Below are positions 1-10,619 of a stretch of DNA of 64,000 nucleotides, piece by piece. Numbering within the stretch: the first letter of the stretch is position 1; each line of letters begins with the position of its first letter. The notes below the pieces were generated by a model that worked only from the letters and a program-made list of their open reading frames with translations, was not told where the DNA came from and made no database searches. Source of the DNA: Helicobacter pylori (GTDB taxonomy: Bacteria > Campylobacterota > Campylobacteria > Campylobacterales > Helicobacteraceae); NCBI RefSeq assembly GCF_001653475.1, contig NZ_CP011487.1, positions 372,001-436,000 of the forward strand. Direction: 5' to 3'. The translations under genes were made by a program, and so were the position numbers.

Positions 1-603
1 GAATCATTGAGCGAGCGGTATTTGCAGCATAAGGTTAAGGACTTTTTGACTAGAGAGGGGGTTTATGATCTGAGTTTTGAGCCTATTTTAGCCTTGAATG
101 CGAATGCGAGCAAGCCCCATGCTTTGCCTAGCGCGAAGGATTTTTTAAAAGCGGAGCATAGCATTCTTTTGGATATGGGGATCAAATACGAACGTTATTG
201 CTCTGACAGGACTCGCACGGCTTTTTTTGACCCTAAAGATTTTGTCTTCACAAGAGAGCAGAGTTTCAAGGATAAAGAGCGTCAAAAGATTTATGACATT
301 GTGAAAGAAGCACAAGAAAAGGCTATTTCAGGCATTAGAGCGGGCATGACCGGTAAAGAAGCGGACAGCTTGGCTAGGGGAGTGATTAGCGATTATGGTT
401 ATGGGCAATATTTCACTCACAGCACCGGGCATGGCATTGGCTTAGACATTCATGAGCTTCCTTATATTTCATCGCGCAGTGAAACCATTTTAGAAGAGGG
501 CATGGTGTTTTCTGTAGAGCCTGGGATCTATATCCCTGGATTTTTTGGGGTGCGCATTGAGGATTTAGTGGTGATCAAAAATTCTAGGGCTGAGCTTTTG
601 TGA
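1..603 (+). CDS. pepQ: Xaa-Pro peptidase, M24 family, C-terminal part
   Basis: C-terminal part of a cytosolic M24 (pita-bread) metallopeptidase that removes residues next to proline; the gene enters from upstream and is open from base 1. The five expected metal ligands are visible in order: Asp in LLDMG, Asp in YCSDRTRT, His in [10 protein letters not shown], Glu in VEPGIYIP and Glu in RIEDL. Its TGA overlaps the next start by one base (TGATG), which suggests cotranscription with folK. The family assignment is firm. Aminopeptidase versus dipeptidase specificity cannot be told from this part. Confidence 0.9.
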   Translation, partial: ESLSERYLQHKVKDFLTREGVYDLSFEPILALNANASKPHALPSAKDFLKAEHSILLDMGIKYERYCSDRTRTAFFDPKDFVFTREQSFKDKERQKIYDIVKEAQEKAISGIRAGMTGKEADSLARGVISDYGYGQYFTHSTGHGIGLDIHELPYISSRSETILEEGMVFSVEPGIYIPGFFGVRIEDLVVIKNSRAELL

Positions 604-1091
604 TGCGAGAGATCCTTACTAGCCGCTTTTTCCCTAGCCTTTTTAAAAAAAGGCTTGATTTTTCTAACAGGGTGGTTTTAGGGCTGGGATCTAATCTTAA
701 AAATCCTTTAAAAATATTAAAAAATTGTTTTTTATCTTTTAAAAATCATAGTAAAATCGGGAAAATTTTTTCTTCGCCTGTTTATATCAATCCGCCTTTT
801 GGTTACACCAATCAACCTGACTTTTATAACGCTACGATTATCCTTAAAACATCTTTAAGTTTGCACCATTTTTTTGCTCTGGTTTTTTATATAGAAAGGC
901 GTTTTGGGCGCCAAAGGAAGCGCGATTTTAAAGACGCTCCAAGAACTTTAGATATTGATATTATCGCTTTCAACCAAGTCATTTTAAGACAGAATGATTT
1001 GACTTTACCTCATCCTAAATGGAGCGAAAGGGATTCGGTGTTAGTGCCGTTGGCTTTGCAACAAATTCTTTTTAAAAAAGGGGAGTGGTGA
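603..1091 (+). CDS. folK: 2-amino-4-hydroxy-6-hydroxymethyldihydropteridine pyrophosphokinase
   Basis: HPPK, which transfers pyrophosphate from ATP to the pterin alcohol in folate synthesis, in the cytosol. The N-terminal [10 protein letters not shown] and the downstream [10 protein letters not shown]...APRTLDIDI block are the family signatures; the DID pair binds Mg and the arginines bind ATP. Length (162 aa) is normal. The ATG at 603 overlaps the pepQ stop; a GTG at 600 is an alternative. Its stop lies inside the flhF start (GTGGTGA). Placement ahead of flhF is the usual Helicobacter arrangement. Confidence 0.92.
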   Translation: MREILTSRFFPSLFKKRLDFSNRVVLGLGSNLKNPLKILKNCFLSFKNHSKIGKIFSSPVYINPPFGYTNQPDFYNATIILKTSLSLHHFFALVFYIERRFGRQRKRDFKDAPRTLDIDIIAFNQVILRQNDLTLPHPKWSERDSVLVPLALQQILFKKGEW

Positions 1092-2467
1092 AATTCTATA
1101 CCTATAGTGGGGAGACGGCCGCTGAAGCTTTAAAGATCGCTCAAAGCCACCATGGGGTGGATACGCTGGTGTTTAAAACCCAAGAAATCCGTAAAAAAAC
1201 GCTCACTTCTTCTGGGCTTTATGAAATCGTTGTGGCGGTTGAAGAAGAAAGCGAAAACAAACCCCCTAAAGCCCCCCTTATTCCAGAAAGTTTGTATAAT
1301 GAAGAATTGAATGAAGAAGATGTGGTCATGCAGCTTTCAAGCACGGTAGAAGAAATGCGCAAACTCGCCGGGGTTTCATCCAGTCAGCGCAACTATAGTT
1401 TTTCAAAAAATAAGACCCTTTTAGAAAAAGACGCTCCGTTCGAGAATGCACCACCTTTAGAGGTTAATAAGCAAGACGCTTTATTGCAAGCTTTAAAAGA
1501 TGAAGCCAACCATAAAAAAGAAAGAGAAAAAAGAGAAGTTAAACAAGAAGAAGAAATTAAAGACATTAATCTGCAATTAAGCAAAATCAGAGACAGCCTG
1601 AAACTCATTCAAAACATGTTTTGGGATGAGAAAAACCCCAATTCTATCAATATCCCTCAAGAATTTGCAGAAATTTACAAACTAGCCAAACAAAGCGGGA
1701 TGAAATCCAGCCATTTAGATGAAATCATGCAATTGAGCCTGGAATTGATGCCTTTACGCATGCGGGAAAATTCCGTAACCATCAAGCGTTATTTTAGAGA
1801 AGTATTGCGCAAAATGATCTTGTGCCGCCCTGAAGATTTGAATTTAAGGCAAAAACGCATCTTAATGCTTGTAGGGCCAACAGGCGTGGGGAAAACGACT
1901 ACTTTAGCTAAATTAGCCGCACGCTATTCTAGGATGCTAGCTAAAAAATACAAGGTGGGCATTATCACTTTAGACAATTACCGCATTGGGGCTTTGGAGC
2001 AATTAAGTTGGTATGCTAATAAAATGAAAATGAGTATAGAAGCGGTGATTGACGCTAAAGATTTTGCTAAAGAAATTGAAGCTTTGGAATACTGCGATTT
2101 TATTTTAGTGGATACGACAGGGCATTCGCAATACGATAAAGAAAAAATTGCCGGGTTGAAGGAATTTATAGATGGGGGTTATAATATTGATGTGTCCTTA
2201 GTGCTTTCGGTCACCACTAAGTATGAAGACATGAAAGACATTTATGATTCTTTTGGGGTGTTAGGGATTGACACTTTAATCTTTACGAAATTAGATGAGA
2301 GTAGAGGGTTAGGGAATTTGTTTTCTTTAGTGCATGAAAGCCAAAAGCCTATCAGCTATCTTTCTATTGGGCAAGAAGTGCCTATGGATTTGAAAGTGGC
2401 TACTAATGAATATTTAGTGGATTGCATGCTAGATGGCTTTAGTAACCCTAATAAGGAACAAGCATGA
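1085..2467 (+). CDS. flhF: flagellar SRP-family GTPase FlhF
   Basis: SRP-type GTPase that sets the polar site and number of flagella and works with FlhG at the inner membrane. An N-terminal basic/coiled stretch (about residues 1-190, rich in Glu and Lys) precedes the NG GTPase. Walker [11 protein letters not shown] lies near residue 265, followed by [11 protein letters not shown], the G3-like DTTGHSQYD and the G4-like [10 protein letters not shown]. 460 aa is normal. A GTG-GTG start follows an AAGGGGAG ribosome site. The stop overlaps the flhG start by ATGA, so the two are translationally coupled. Confidence 0.95.
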   Translation: MVKFYTYSGETAAEALKIAQSHHGVDTLVFKTQEIRKKTLTSSGLYEIVVAVEEESENKPPKAPLIPESLYNEELNEEDVVMQLSSTVEEMRKLAGVSSSQRNYSFSKNKTLLEKDAPFENAPPLEVNKQDALLQALKDEANHKKEREKREVKQEEEIKDINLQLSKIRDSLKLIQNMFWDEKNPNSINIPQEFAEIYKLAKQSGMKSSHLDEIMQLSLELMPLRMRENSVTIKRYFREVLRKMILCRPEDLNLRQKRILMLVGPTGVGKTTTLAKLAARYSRMLAKKYKVGIITLDNYRIGALEQLSWYANKMKMSIEAVIDAKDFAKEIEALEYCDFILVDTTGHSQYDKEKIAGLKEFIDGGYNIDVSLVLSVTTKYEDMKDIYDSFGVLGIDTLIFTKLDESRGLGNLFSLVHESQKPISYLSIGQEVPMDLKVATNEYLVDCMLDGFSNPNKEQA

Positions 2468-3348
2468 ACAATCAAGCGAGTCGCTTAGATAATTTGATAA
2501 ATATTAAAAACCCCAAAAGTTTTTTTGACAATAAAGGGAATACCAAATTCATCGCTATCACAAGCGGTAAGGGAGGCGTGGGGAAATCCAATATTAGCGC
2601 TAATTTAGCTTATTCTTTATACAAGAAAGGTTATAAGGTAGGGGTGTTTGATGCGGATATTGGTTTAGCGAATTTAGATGTTATTTTTGGGGTAAAAACC
2701 CATAAAAACATCTTGCATGCCTTAAAAGGTGAAGCCAAATTACAAGAAATCGTTTGCGAGATTGAACCCGGGCTTTGTCTCATTCCTGGGGATAGTGGTG
2801 AAGAAATTTTAAAATACATTAGCGGCGCAGAAGCTTTAGATCAATTCGTGGATGAAGAGGGGGTTTTAAGCTCTTTGGATTATATTGTGATTGATACAGG
2901 TGCTGGGATTGGAGCCACTACGCAAGCGTTTTTGAATGCGAGCGATTGCGTGGTGATTGTAACCACACCAGATCCCTCAGCCATTACAGATGCGTATGCA
3001 TGCATTAAAATCAACTCCAAAAATAAAGACGAATTGTTTCTTATTGCTAACATGGTAGCCCAACCTAAAGAGGGCAGGGCGACTTATGAAAGGCTGTTTA
3101 AAGTGGCTAAAAACAATATCGCTTCACTAGAATTGCATTACTTAGGAGCGATTGAAAACAGCTCCTTATTGAAACGCTATGTGAGAGAGCGCAAAATTCT
3201 GAGAAAAATAGCCCCTAATGATTTGTTTTCGCAATCCATTGATCAGATAGCGGGTCTTTTAGTTTCTAAATTAGAAACCGGCGCTTTAGAAATACCAAAA
3301 GAAGGTTTGAAAAGCTTTTTTAAAAGGCTTTTGACATATTTGAGGTAG
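2464..3348 (+). CDS. flhG: MinD-like ATPase FlhG (YlxH)
   Basis: ParA/MinD-family ATPase that restrains flagellar number and stimulates FlhF GTP hydrolysis. The deviant Walker A SGKGGVGKSN is at about residues 33-42, with the signature lysine near its start. DADIGLANLD and VIDTGAGIG give switch and Walker B elements. The C-terminal basic segment SFFKRLLTYLR resembles the MinD-type membrane-binding helix. It starts by ATGA overlap with flhF, the gene pair conserved across polar flagellates. Confidence 0.93.
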   Translation: MNNQASRLDNLINIKNPKSFFDNKGNTKFIAITSGKGGVGKSNISANLAYSLYKKGYKVGVFDADIGLANLDVIFGVKTHKNILHALKGEAKLQEIVCEIEPGLCLIPGDSGEEILKYISGAEALDQFVDEEGVLSSLDYIVIDTGAGIGATTQAFLNASDCVVIVTTPDPSAITDAYACIKINSKNKDELFLIANMVAQPKEGRATYERLFKVAKNNIASLELHYLGAIENSSLLKRYVRERKILRKIAPNDLFSQSIDQIAGLLVSKLETGALEIPKEGLKSFFKRLLTYLR

Positions 3349-3352
3349 GCTC

Positions 3353-3667
3353 ATGAAAGTACAAAATTTTATCCATTTTTCTGTTGTGGTAGGGTTTTTT
3401 TTGGGGTTAGTGTTTTCGGTGTTGAAATTCAATGAGCCAGAGAGCATTTTATTATGGACGGTGTTATCCACGCTTGGGGGATACTTGATTGCGTTGTTGT
3501 TCGCGTCTGTTTTTATCGCTTGCACGGATTTAGATATTTGTCTTTTTGACAAAAAAGGCACTGAAGAGAGCTTGCTTCGTTTCAACCATGAATTTAAGAA
3601 CAGAGAAAAAGAAGTGGCTAGTATTTTAAATTACATTAGAAATTATGATTTTGATGATGGAAAATAG
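3353..3667 (+). CDS. small two-helix membrane protein in flagellar operon
   Basis: A 104-residue protein (HP1033-like) with two hydrophobic helices, about residues 8-25 and 32-55, and a charged C-terminal tail. No catalytic motif is visible. It sits five bases after flhG and directly before fliA, so it is almost certainly cotranscribed with flagellar genes. I do not know a function; a role in flagellar assembly is inferred from position only. Confidence 0.75.
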   Translation: MKVQNFIHFSVVVGFFLGLVFSVLKFNEPESILLWTVLSTLGGYLIALLFASVFIACTDLDICLFDKKGTEESLLRFNHEFKNREKEVASILNYIRNYDFDDGK

Positions 3668-4412
3668 AATGCCCAAAGAAATTCAAAAAACTGAAACAAG
3701 CGAAAAAAGTATAGAAAAGGTTTTGAACGCCTATGATAAGCAACAACACCACCATCAAGACGCGCTCGCTATCCAGTATTTACCGGCCGTGCGTGCTATG
3801 GCGTTTCGTTTAAAAGAGCGCTTGCCCAGCTCTATTGATTTTAACGATCTGGTTTCTATTGGCACTGAAGAATTGATTAAATTAGCCAGGCGTTATGAGA
3901 GTGCGTTAAATGACTCTTTTTGGGGGTATGCTAAAACTCGTGTCAATGGGGCGATGTTGGATTATTTGCGCTCTTTAGATGTGATTTCTCGCTCCAACAG
4001 AAAGCTGATTAAAAGCATTGATGCTGAGGTCACCAAACACCTTAATGAGCATGGGAAAGAGCCTAGCGATGCGTATTTAGCGGAAGCTTTAGGCGAAAAT
4101 ATTGAAAAAATCAGAGAAGCCAAAACGGCTTCAGATATTTATGCGTTAGTGCCAATAGACGAACAATTTAATGCGATTGAGCAAGACGAAATCATTAAAA
4201 AGATTGAAGCCGAAGAGTTGTTAGAGCATGTCCAAAAAGTATTGAATCAAATGAGCGAAAGAGAGCAAATCCTTATCCAGCTTTATTACTTTGAAGAGTT
4301 GAATTTGAACGAGATTAAAGAGATTTTAGGCATTACTGAATCGCGCATTTCTCAAATTATTAAAGAAGTGATTAAAAAGGTGCGTAAATCCTTAGGAGTG
4401 GATCATGGCTGA
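3645..4412 (+). CDS. fliA: flagellar sigma factor 28
   Basis: Sigma factor for late (class 3) flagellar genes such as the major flagellin; FlgM is its known antagonist. Region 2 (LPAVRAMAFRLKERLP, SIDFNDLVSIG) and region 4 (LNLNEIKEILGITESRISQI, a helix-turn-helix) are clear, with region 3 between. Several starts are possible: ATG at 3645 gives 255 aa but overlaps the previous gene, while ATG at 3669 sits just after its TAG with GGAAAA in front. Its end overlaps fliM by eight bases. Confidence 0.94.
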   Translation: MILMMENRMPKEIQKTETSEKSIEKVLNAYDKQQHHHQDALAIQYLPAVRAMAFRLKERLPSSIDFNDLVSIGTEELIKLARRYESALNDSFWGYAKTRVNGAMLDYLRSLDVISRSNRKLIKSIDAEVTKHLNEHGKEPSDAYLAEALGENIEKIREAKTASDIYALVPIDEQFNAIEQDEIIKKIEAEELLEHVQKVLNQMSEREQILIQLYYFEELNLNEIKEILGITESRISQIIKEVIKKVRKSLGVDHG

Positions 4413-5469
4413 TATTTTAAGCCAAGAAGAAATTGATGCGCTTTTAGAAGTCGTTGATGAGAATGTGGATATTCAAAATGTCCAAAAAAAAGATATTATC
4501 CCGCAGCGCAGCGTAACTCTCTATGATTTCAAACGCCCTAATCGTGTGAGTAAGGAGCAACTGCGCTCTTTTAGGAGCATCCATGACAAAATGGCTAGGA
4601 ATCTTTCCAGTCAAGTCTCTTCTATCATGCGTTCTATTGTGGAAATTCAGCTCCATAGCGTGGATCAAATGACTTATGGCGAATTTTTGATGAGTTTGCC
4701 TAGCCCTACGAGTTTTAATGTCTTTTCCATGAAGCCTATGGGAGGAACAGGGGTTTTAGAAATCAATCCTAGCATCGCTTTCCCTATGATTGACAGACTA
4801 TTAGGGGGCAAGGGGAGTGCGTATGATCAAAACAGGGAGTTTAGCGATATTGAATTGAATTTATTGGATACGATTTTACGCCAAGTGATGCAAATTTTAA
4901 AGGAAGTGTGGTCGCCCGTGGTGGAGATGTTTCCTACCATTGACGCTAAAGAATCCAGTGCGAATGTGGTCCAAATAGTCGCTCAAAATGAAATTTCTAT
5001 CATGGTGGTTTTAGAGATTATTATCGGGCATAGTCGTGGGATGATGAATATTTGTTACCCGGTGATTTCAATTGAGAGCATTCTTTCTAAAATGGGGAGT
5101 AGGGATTTGATGCTTTCAGAAACGAATTCCAAAAAGAGCCGTAATAAGGAATTGCAAGCGTTATTGAGCGGTGTGAGCGTGGATATGATGGTGTTTTTGG
5201 GCGCGGTGGAATTGAGTTTGAAAGAAATGTTGGATTTAGATGTGGGGGATACTATCCGGTTGAATAAGATCGCTAATGATGAAGTGAGTGTGTATGTGCA
5301 TAAAAAAAAGCGTTATTTAGCGAGCGTGGGGTTTCAAGGGTATAGGAAAACCATTCAAATTAAAGAAGTGGTTTATAGCGAAAAAGAACGCACTAAAGAA
5401 ATTCTAGAAATGCTAGAAGAACAGCGCAGAGGCAAAGTGGGCGATATTATGAAAATAGAAGAAGAGTGA
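4405..5469 (+). CDS. fliM: flagellar motor switch protein FliM
   Basis: C-ring component that binds phospho-CheY and switches rotation. The extreme N-terminus ADILSQEEIDALL is the conserved CheY-binding peptide, followed by the CheC-like middle domain (GGTGVLEINPSIAFPMID, LLGGKG) and a C-terminal SpoA (FliN-like) domain from about residue 255. 354 aa is normal. The start lies inside the end of fliA and fliY follows by three bases, so fliA-fliM-fliY form one unit. Confidence 0.95.
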   Translation: MADILSQEEIDALLEVVDENVDIQNVQKKDIIPQRSVTLYDFKRPNRVSKEQLRSFRSIHDKMARNLSSQVSSIMRSIVEIQLHSVDQMTYGEFLMSLPSPTSFNVFSMKPMGGTGVLEINPSIAFPMIDRLLGGKGSAYDQNREFSDIELNLLDTILRQVMQILKEVWSPVVEMFPTIDAKESSANVVQIVAQNEISIMVVLEIIIGHSRGMMNICYPVISIESILSKMGSRDLMLSETNSKKSRNKELQALLSGVSVDMMVFLGAVELSLKEMLDLDVGDTIRLNKIANDEVSVYVHKKKRYLASVGFQGYRKTIQIKEVVYSEKERTKEILEMLEEQRRGKVGDIMKIEEE

Positions 5470-5472
5470 GAA

Positions 5473-6336
5473 ATGCAAGATTTTATTAAAATTTTTATTC
5501 AAGAGGCTGTCTCTACTTTAGAAGGGTTAGTGGGTAAGGCTCCAAGCGTGGGGTTAGAAAAAGAAGTTTCTAATAGTGAAGAATCTTTTTTGGGGTTGAT
5601 CAAGGCACCTTATGCAAGAGTCAAGATGAGTGCGATTGAAAAAGAAGAGAGCTCTATTGAATTACTGGCCCCGGTAGTTTTAGTTACCGCTTTAAGCGAT
5701 TTGATGCTAGGAGGTGAGGGAGCGAGTAAGGAAGAAATGGATAACGACGATTTAGATGCTTTTAAAGAAATGGCTTCTAATATTTTTGGCGCGATCGCTA
5801 CAAGCTTGAAGTCTCAAGAATTGCTCCCTAAACTCAATTTCACCACTATAAACGCTGAAATCGCTAAGGAGCTTCCTAAAAAAGAAGATTACGCTAAAGC
5901 GGTAGTGTTTTCTTTTAAAATGGAAGCACTCAAAGAAAGCCAAATCATTTTATTGACTACGGCGGCTTTTGAACGCCAATTTGAAAAAACGCATAAAGAA
6001 GAAAAAGAAGAAACGACAGAGAGCGCTACTGAAGAGGTTAAAACCCATGATGCGTCTTTAGAAAACATAGAAATCCGCAATATCAGCATGCTTTTAGACG
6101 TGAAATTGAATGTTAAGGTGCGCATCGGGCAAAAAAAGATGATTTTAAAAGATGTGGTCTCTATGGATATAGGGAGCGTGGTAGAGCTTGATCAATTGGT
6201 GAATGACCCTTTGGAAATTCTTGTAGATGACAAGGTGATCGCTAAGGGCGAAGTGGTGATCGTGGATGGGAATTTTGGCATTCAGATCACGGATATTGGC
6301 ACTAAAAAAGAACGCTTAGAGCAATTGAAACATTAA
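5473..6336 (+). CDS. fliY: flagellar motor switch protein FliY (FliN/FliY)
   Basis: Second C-ring component of the CheC/FliN type. A CheC-like region fills about residues 20-170. An acidic Glu-rich linker (EEKEETTESATEEV) follows, then a C-terminal SpoA domain (SMLLDVKLNVKVRIGQ, IGSVVELDQLVNDPLEILVD) from about residue 205. Epsilonproteobacteria keep both FliY and a separate FliN. It follows fliM with a three-base gap. Whether it dephosphorylates CheY-P cannot be judged here. Confidence 0.93.
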   Translation: MQDFIKIFIQEAVSTLEGLVGKAPSVGLEKEVSNSEESFLGLIKAPYARVKMSAIEKEESSIELLAPVVLVTALSDLMLGGEGASKEEMDNDDLDAFKEMASNIFGAIATSLKSQELLPKLNFTTINAEIAKELPKKEDYAKAVVFSFKMEALKESQIILLTTAAFERQFEKTHKEEKEETTESATEEVKTHDASLENIEIRNISMLLDVKLNVKVRIGQKKMILKDVVSMDIGSVVELDQLVNDPLEILVDDKVIAKGEVVIVDGNFGIQITDIGTKKERLEQLKH

Positions 6337-7400
<1,064 letters not shown>

Positions 7401-7419
7401 GCTTCTTCTTTAAAATCTT

Positions 7420-7872
7420 TTAATACTCACTCTCTTGGCATTCTTTACACCACACAAACATTTTCATGTCATGGCTAATCAACTTGGCTTGATATTTTTT
7501 AACGACTTCATTCTGGCGGTGTTCAATTTCAGGGTCGGCAAATTCAATGATCTTACCGCAATGCAAACAAATGATGTGATCATGGTGCTCTTTAGCCGCA
7601 ATTTCATAGCGCCGACCGCTTTTTGAAGTCTCTAAAACACAGATAAAATTTTCTTTTTCTAAGAAATTCAAAATGCGATAGACTGAAGAAATGCTGGTGT
7701 TTTTGTCCTTTTGGCGGATAGAATGCGTGATTTCTTCAGGGCTTAGGTGTGTGCCGCTGCGATACAAAACGCTCACCACTTCTTCTCTCTGTTTTGAATT
7801 TTTGAGTCCGTTTTTTTTGATAGACATTCTCAAGCGCTCTAAAATAGATTCTAAAGTTTCTAATCTTTTCAT
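7420..7872 (-). CDS. fur: ferric uptake regulator Fur
   Basis: Iron-responsive dimeric repressor that in H. pylori acts with both iron-loaded and apo forms. The winged helix lies in residues 15-90 (SKQREEVVSVLYRSGTHLSPEEI, SSVYRILNFLEKENFI). The metal sites are visible: HHDHIICLHCGK with the first CxxC, FADPEIEHRQNE, and CKEC near the C-terminus as the second CxxC. 150 aa is normal for Helicobacter, which has a longer N-terminus than E. coli. An AT-rich operator lies directly upstream. Confidence 0.95.
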   Translation of the reverse strand: MKRLETLESILERLRMSIKKNGLKNSKQREEVVSVLYRSGTHLSPEEITHSIRQKDKNTSISSVYRILNFLEKENFICVLETSKSGRRYEIAAKEHHDHIICLHCGKIIEFADPEIEHRQNEVVKKYQAKLISHDMKMFVWCKECQESEY

Positions 7873-7916
7873 GCTAATCTTTTCCTTATCCGTAAAATGA
7901 TTTTTATAACTAGAAT

Positions 7917-7935
7917 ATTATTATACAATAATAAT
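7917..7935 (-). promoter_or_regulatory. Fur box over the fur promoter
   Basis: The 19 bases read ATTATTATACAATAATAAT, an inverted repeat of ATTATT/AATAAT matching the H. pylori Fur operator style (TAATAATnATTATTA). A -10 hexamer TATAAT (minus strand, 7920-7925) lies inside it, so bound Fur would block the promoter. A second AT-rich element, CATTATTATTTTAAT, lies further upstream near 7955. Autoregulation of fur through several operators is established in this species. Confidence 0.65.
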
Positions 7936-8032
7936 GTGATGAAACATATATAAAACTCATTATTATTTTAATTTAATCAAAAAATATTGATTTTTTTATT
8001 ACCATTGTCGCATTTTAATGTAACTTATAAGA

Positions 8033-9208
8033 TCAATTTCTTATCTTATCAAGCCATTCTAAAAGGGTTTTTTCAAACCCTATGCCTTGAGAAGAAACCA
8101 AATCTAGGGGTTTTTCCAAATAATCTTGTTTGACATAGCCGTTATAATCATGCGGGTAAAGGTAATCTTTAGCGTTAGGCAGTAGGTGTTTAGGAATAGG
8201 GTAGAGCAAGCCTTTTTGAACGCAATCCAAAGCCTGATTGATCGCTCTATAGACCGTGTTAGACTTGGGCGAACAGGCCAGATAAATCACGCATTGGCTT
8301 AAAATGATGCGCGCTTCAGGGTAGCCGATTTGTTTGACTGAAGATAAGCAAGAAGCGGCTAAATTAAGGGCGTTCGGGTTAGCGTTACCAATATCTTCGC
8401 TCGCAAAAACCACTAGCCTTCTGGCGATAAATTCCGGGTTTTCCCCGCCAGCAATCAAGCGCGCCAGATAGTAGATGGAAGCGTTTTCATCGCTCCCCCT
8501 TAAAGACTTGATTAAAGCGCTAGTAAGATTATAATGCGTATCACCGCTATAAGATCCGTCATTCAAGCTATGAGGCCGTAAAGATTGCAGCGTTTTTAAA
8601 GTGATAGGATATTCTATTTTAGCGCTCAAATCTAAAAGGTTTAATAACGCTCTGGCATCGCCAGCACTGTTGTTTAAGAGATAGGTTTTAGCATTAGGCT
8701 CTATTTGTTTTTTGAGCAATGTCAAAGCTTTAGTGCAAAGCTTGTCTAAATCGCTCTTGTTTAGGGGGGTTAATTCAAAAATAAAACTTCTTGAGCGAAT
8801 CGCTTGGCTTAGGCTGTAATTAGGATCTTGCGTGCTAGCCCCTAAGATCAGAGCGTGATCTTTTTCCATAATGGGGAGTAAAAATTCTTGTTGGGTTTTA
8901 TTCAATCTGTGGGTTTCATCCATAAAAACAACGGGCTTTAAAAGAGTGTTTTGGTAATTTTTAAGCTTAAGGCGTAAATCCTCTAATTTGAAATCTGTCG
9001 CATTAAATGAAAGAATGGGGCGCTCTAGCATGCAGGCGATGATTTGAGCCAGGCTTGTTTTACCCACGCCAGGAGGGCCATAGAAAAAGGCATGGGGGAA
9101 GTGTTTGGATTGTAGGGCTTTAAATAAGGGGGCGTCTTTCCCTATTAGATGCTCTTGGCCTAAAAAATCTTCTAGGCTTTTTGGGTTTAAAAGCGAAGTC
9201 AGGCTCAT
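8033..9208 (-). CDS. rarA: replication-associated recombination ATPase RarA (MgsA)
   Basis: AAA+ ATPase of the clamp-loader-like RarA/MgsA/WRNIP1 family that acts at stalled forks. Walker A FYGPPGVGKTSLA is at about residues 42-54, Walker B FMDETHRLN near 97, and the sensor GASTQDPNYSLSQAIRSR near 130. The C-terminal tetramerisation region contains FASEDIGNANP. 391 aa is normal. It is the last gene of the cbpA-hspR-rarA operon, starting by ATGA overlap with hspR. Confidence 0.9.
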   Translation of the reverse strand: MSLTSLLNPKSLEDFLGQEHLIGKDAPLFKALQSKHFPHAFFYGPPGVGKTSLAQIIACMLERPILSFNATDFKLEDLRLKLKNYQNTLLKPVVFMDETHRLNKTQQEFLLPIMEKDHALILGASTQDPNYSLSQAIRSRSFIFELTPLNKSDLDKLCTKALTLLKKQIEPNAKTYLLNNSAGDARALLNLLDLSAKIEYPITLKTLQSLRPHSLNDGSYSGDTHYNLTSALIKSLRGSDENASIYYLARLIAGGENPEFIARRLVVFASEDIGNANPNALNLAASCLSSVKQIGYPEARIILSQCVIYLACSPKSNTVYRAINQALDCVQKGLLYPIPKHLLPNAKDYLYPHDYNGYVKQDYLEKPLDLVSSQGIGFEKTLLEWLDKIRN

Positions 9209-9576
9209 TTTTTAAATAAAATCAATTCATAAAAATTAGTAGGGGTGTTTAAATTTTTCGTTGGGGTTTTGTTGTTTTTGGAGTGTTTCTGCAGAGCGTC
9301 TTGCAATTCTTTATTCAGGTTGTCTAATTCATCAAGCTTTTCTTTTAAGCGCAAAATAATATCCACGCCCGCCAGATTAACCCCCATATCCCTTGTAAGG
9401 CGTAAAATCGTTTTGATTTTGTCCATGTCTCGTTGGGAATACAAGCGCATTTTCCCATCAGTCCTGCTAGGCTCTATCAAACCCTCTTTTTCGTATTGGC
9501 GCAAGGTTTGAGGGTGCACGCCTAAGATTTTAGCCACAACGCTGATCAAATAAAGCGGTTCATCATAATCGCACAC
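9205..9576 (-). CDS. hspR: heat-shock repressor HspR
   Basis: MerR-family repressor of chaperone operons. The winged HTH (LISVVAKILGVHPQTLRQYE...GLIEPSRT...MRLYSQRDMDKI) fills residues 9-60, followed by a coiled coil of about 40 residues and a basic, flexible tail. The start is GTG after an excellent AAGGAGGAATC ribosome site. It lies nine bases after cbpA. In H. pylori HspR represses groES-groEL, hrcA-grpE-dnaK and its own operon, with chaperone feedback. Confidence 0.94.
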   Translation of the reverse strand: MCDYDEPLYLISVVAKILGVHPQTLRQYEKEGLIEPSRTDGKMRLYSQRDMDKIKTILRLTRDMGVNLAGVDIILRLKEKLDELDNLNKELQDALQKHSKNNKTPTKNLNTPTNFYELILFKK

Positions 9577-9585
9577 GATTCCTCC

Positions 9586-10452
9586 TTACAATTCTTTTTC
9601 TAATAACGCTTTTAACTCATTAGAAAGCGTTTCAGTTTTAGGCAAAATCAAACGAGCTTGCAAATACAAATCCCCCACATGCGAAGTTTTTCTGTTTTTG
9701 ATCCCTTTGTCTTTAATGCGGAATTTTTGCATCGCTTTTGTGTTAGGGGGAATGGTTAGGGTTAAGGTTTTATGCCAAGTAGCGATTTCAATTTTCCCTC
9801 CAAAAAGAGCCGTTTTTAAGGGTAAATCAAAGATTTGGATAATATCGTCTTTCTCGCGCCTATAAATTTCATCTTCTTCAATATGGATTTGCAAGAGCAA
9901 ATCGCCCCTACCCGTTCGCCCCATTTTCCCCTTGTTGCGGATCCTGATTTTTTCGCCCTCTTCCACGCCGATAGGGATTTTAAGGCTAAAAGTCTCATTA
10001 TTGATGCTCACTTGTTTTTTATTGCCTAAAAGGGTGTCTAAAACAGAGACATTTAAAGTGGCGCTCATGTCTAAATTTTCAGGGGCGAAATTGGAAAAAT
10101 TAAAGCCAGAAAAGCCTTGCGAGTTTTGAGAAAATCTTTGTGAAAAACCTCCTCTCCCAAAAATAGAGCTTAAAATATCGTCTAGATCTTCACTAGCACC
10201 CCGGCTTCTGGCAAAATCGCTGAAATTTTGCCCACCAAACATGTTATCGCCAAACTGATCGTATTGGCGGCGTTTTTCTTCATCGCTTAAAATTTCATAA
10301 GCGGCGTTGATTTCTTTGAATTTTTCTTCGGCTTCTTTGGTTTTATTCAAATCTGGGTGGTATTGTCTGGCTAAACGGCGGTAGGATTTTTTGATTTCAT
10401 CTTGGCTGGCGTTTTCGCTCACATTTAAAGTTTGGTATAAACTCTTGCTCAT
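9586..10452 (-). CDS. cbpA: DnaJ-family co-chaperone CbpA
   Basis: Class B DnaJ homologue: J domain at residues 1-70 ([14 protein letters not shown] with the HPD triad), a Gly/Phe-rich linker to about 125 ([21 protein letters not shown]), then two beta-sandwich client domains. No zinc-finger CxxCxGxG repeats are present, which separates it from DnaJ proper. 288 aa. It is the first gene of the hspR operon; in H. pylori CbpA modulates HspR binding. Confidence 0.92.
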   Translation of the reverse strand: MSKSLYQTLNVSENASQDEIKKSYRRLARQYHPDLNKTKEAEEKFKEINAAYEILSDEEKRRQYDQFGDNMFGGQNFSDFARSRGASEDLDDILSSIFGRGGFSQRFSQNSQGFSGFNFSNFAPENLDMSATLNVSVLDTLLGNKKQVSINNETFSLKIPIGVEEGEKIRIRNKGKMGRTGRGDLLLQIHIEEDEIYRREKDDIIQIFDLPLKTALFGGKIEIATWHKTLTLTIPPNTKAMQKFRIKDKGIKNRKTSHVGDLYLQARLILPKTETLSNELKALLEKEL

Positions 10453-10485
10453 GGATCACCTTTAAAATAGTTTTATTAGAATACT

Positions 10486-10514
10486 ATCATAAATCTTTAG
10501 TGTTAGTCAATCAA
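10486..10514 (-). promoter_or_regulatory. promoter of cbpA-hspR-rarA
   Basis: On the minus strand TTGATT (10514-10509) and TATGAT (10491-10486) are spaced by exactly 17 bases, about 35 bases before the cbpA start. The surrounding CTTGATTGACTAACACTAAAG is a loose match to the HAIR operator shape bound by HspR. The hexamers are seen directly; the operator role is inferred from the known autoregulation of this operon. Confidence 0.6.
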
Positions 10515-10619
10515 GTTTATTGATAATGCTTTTAGGTAATTGAGATTTTAAACCCGTTTCAGCGCAATTAAAAGGAATTTTAACTAAAATATTGAGTTTA
10601 AATCCACGATGAGTTTTTA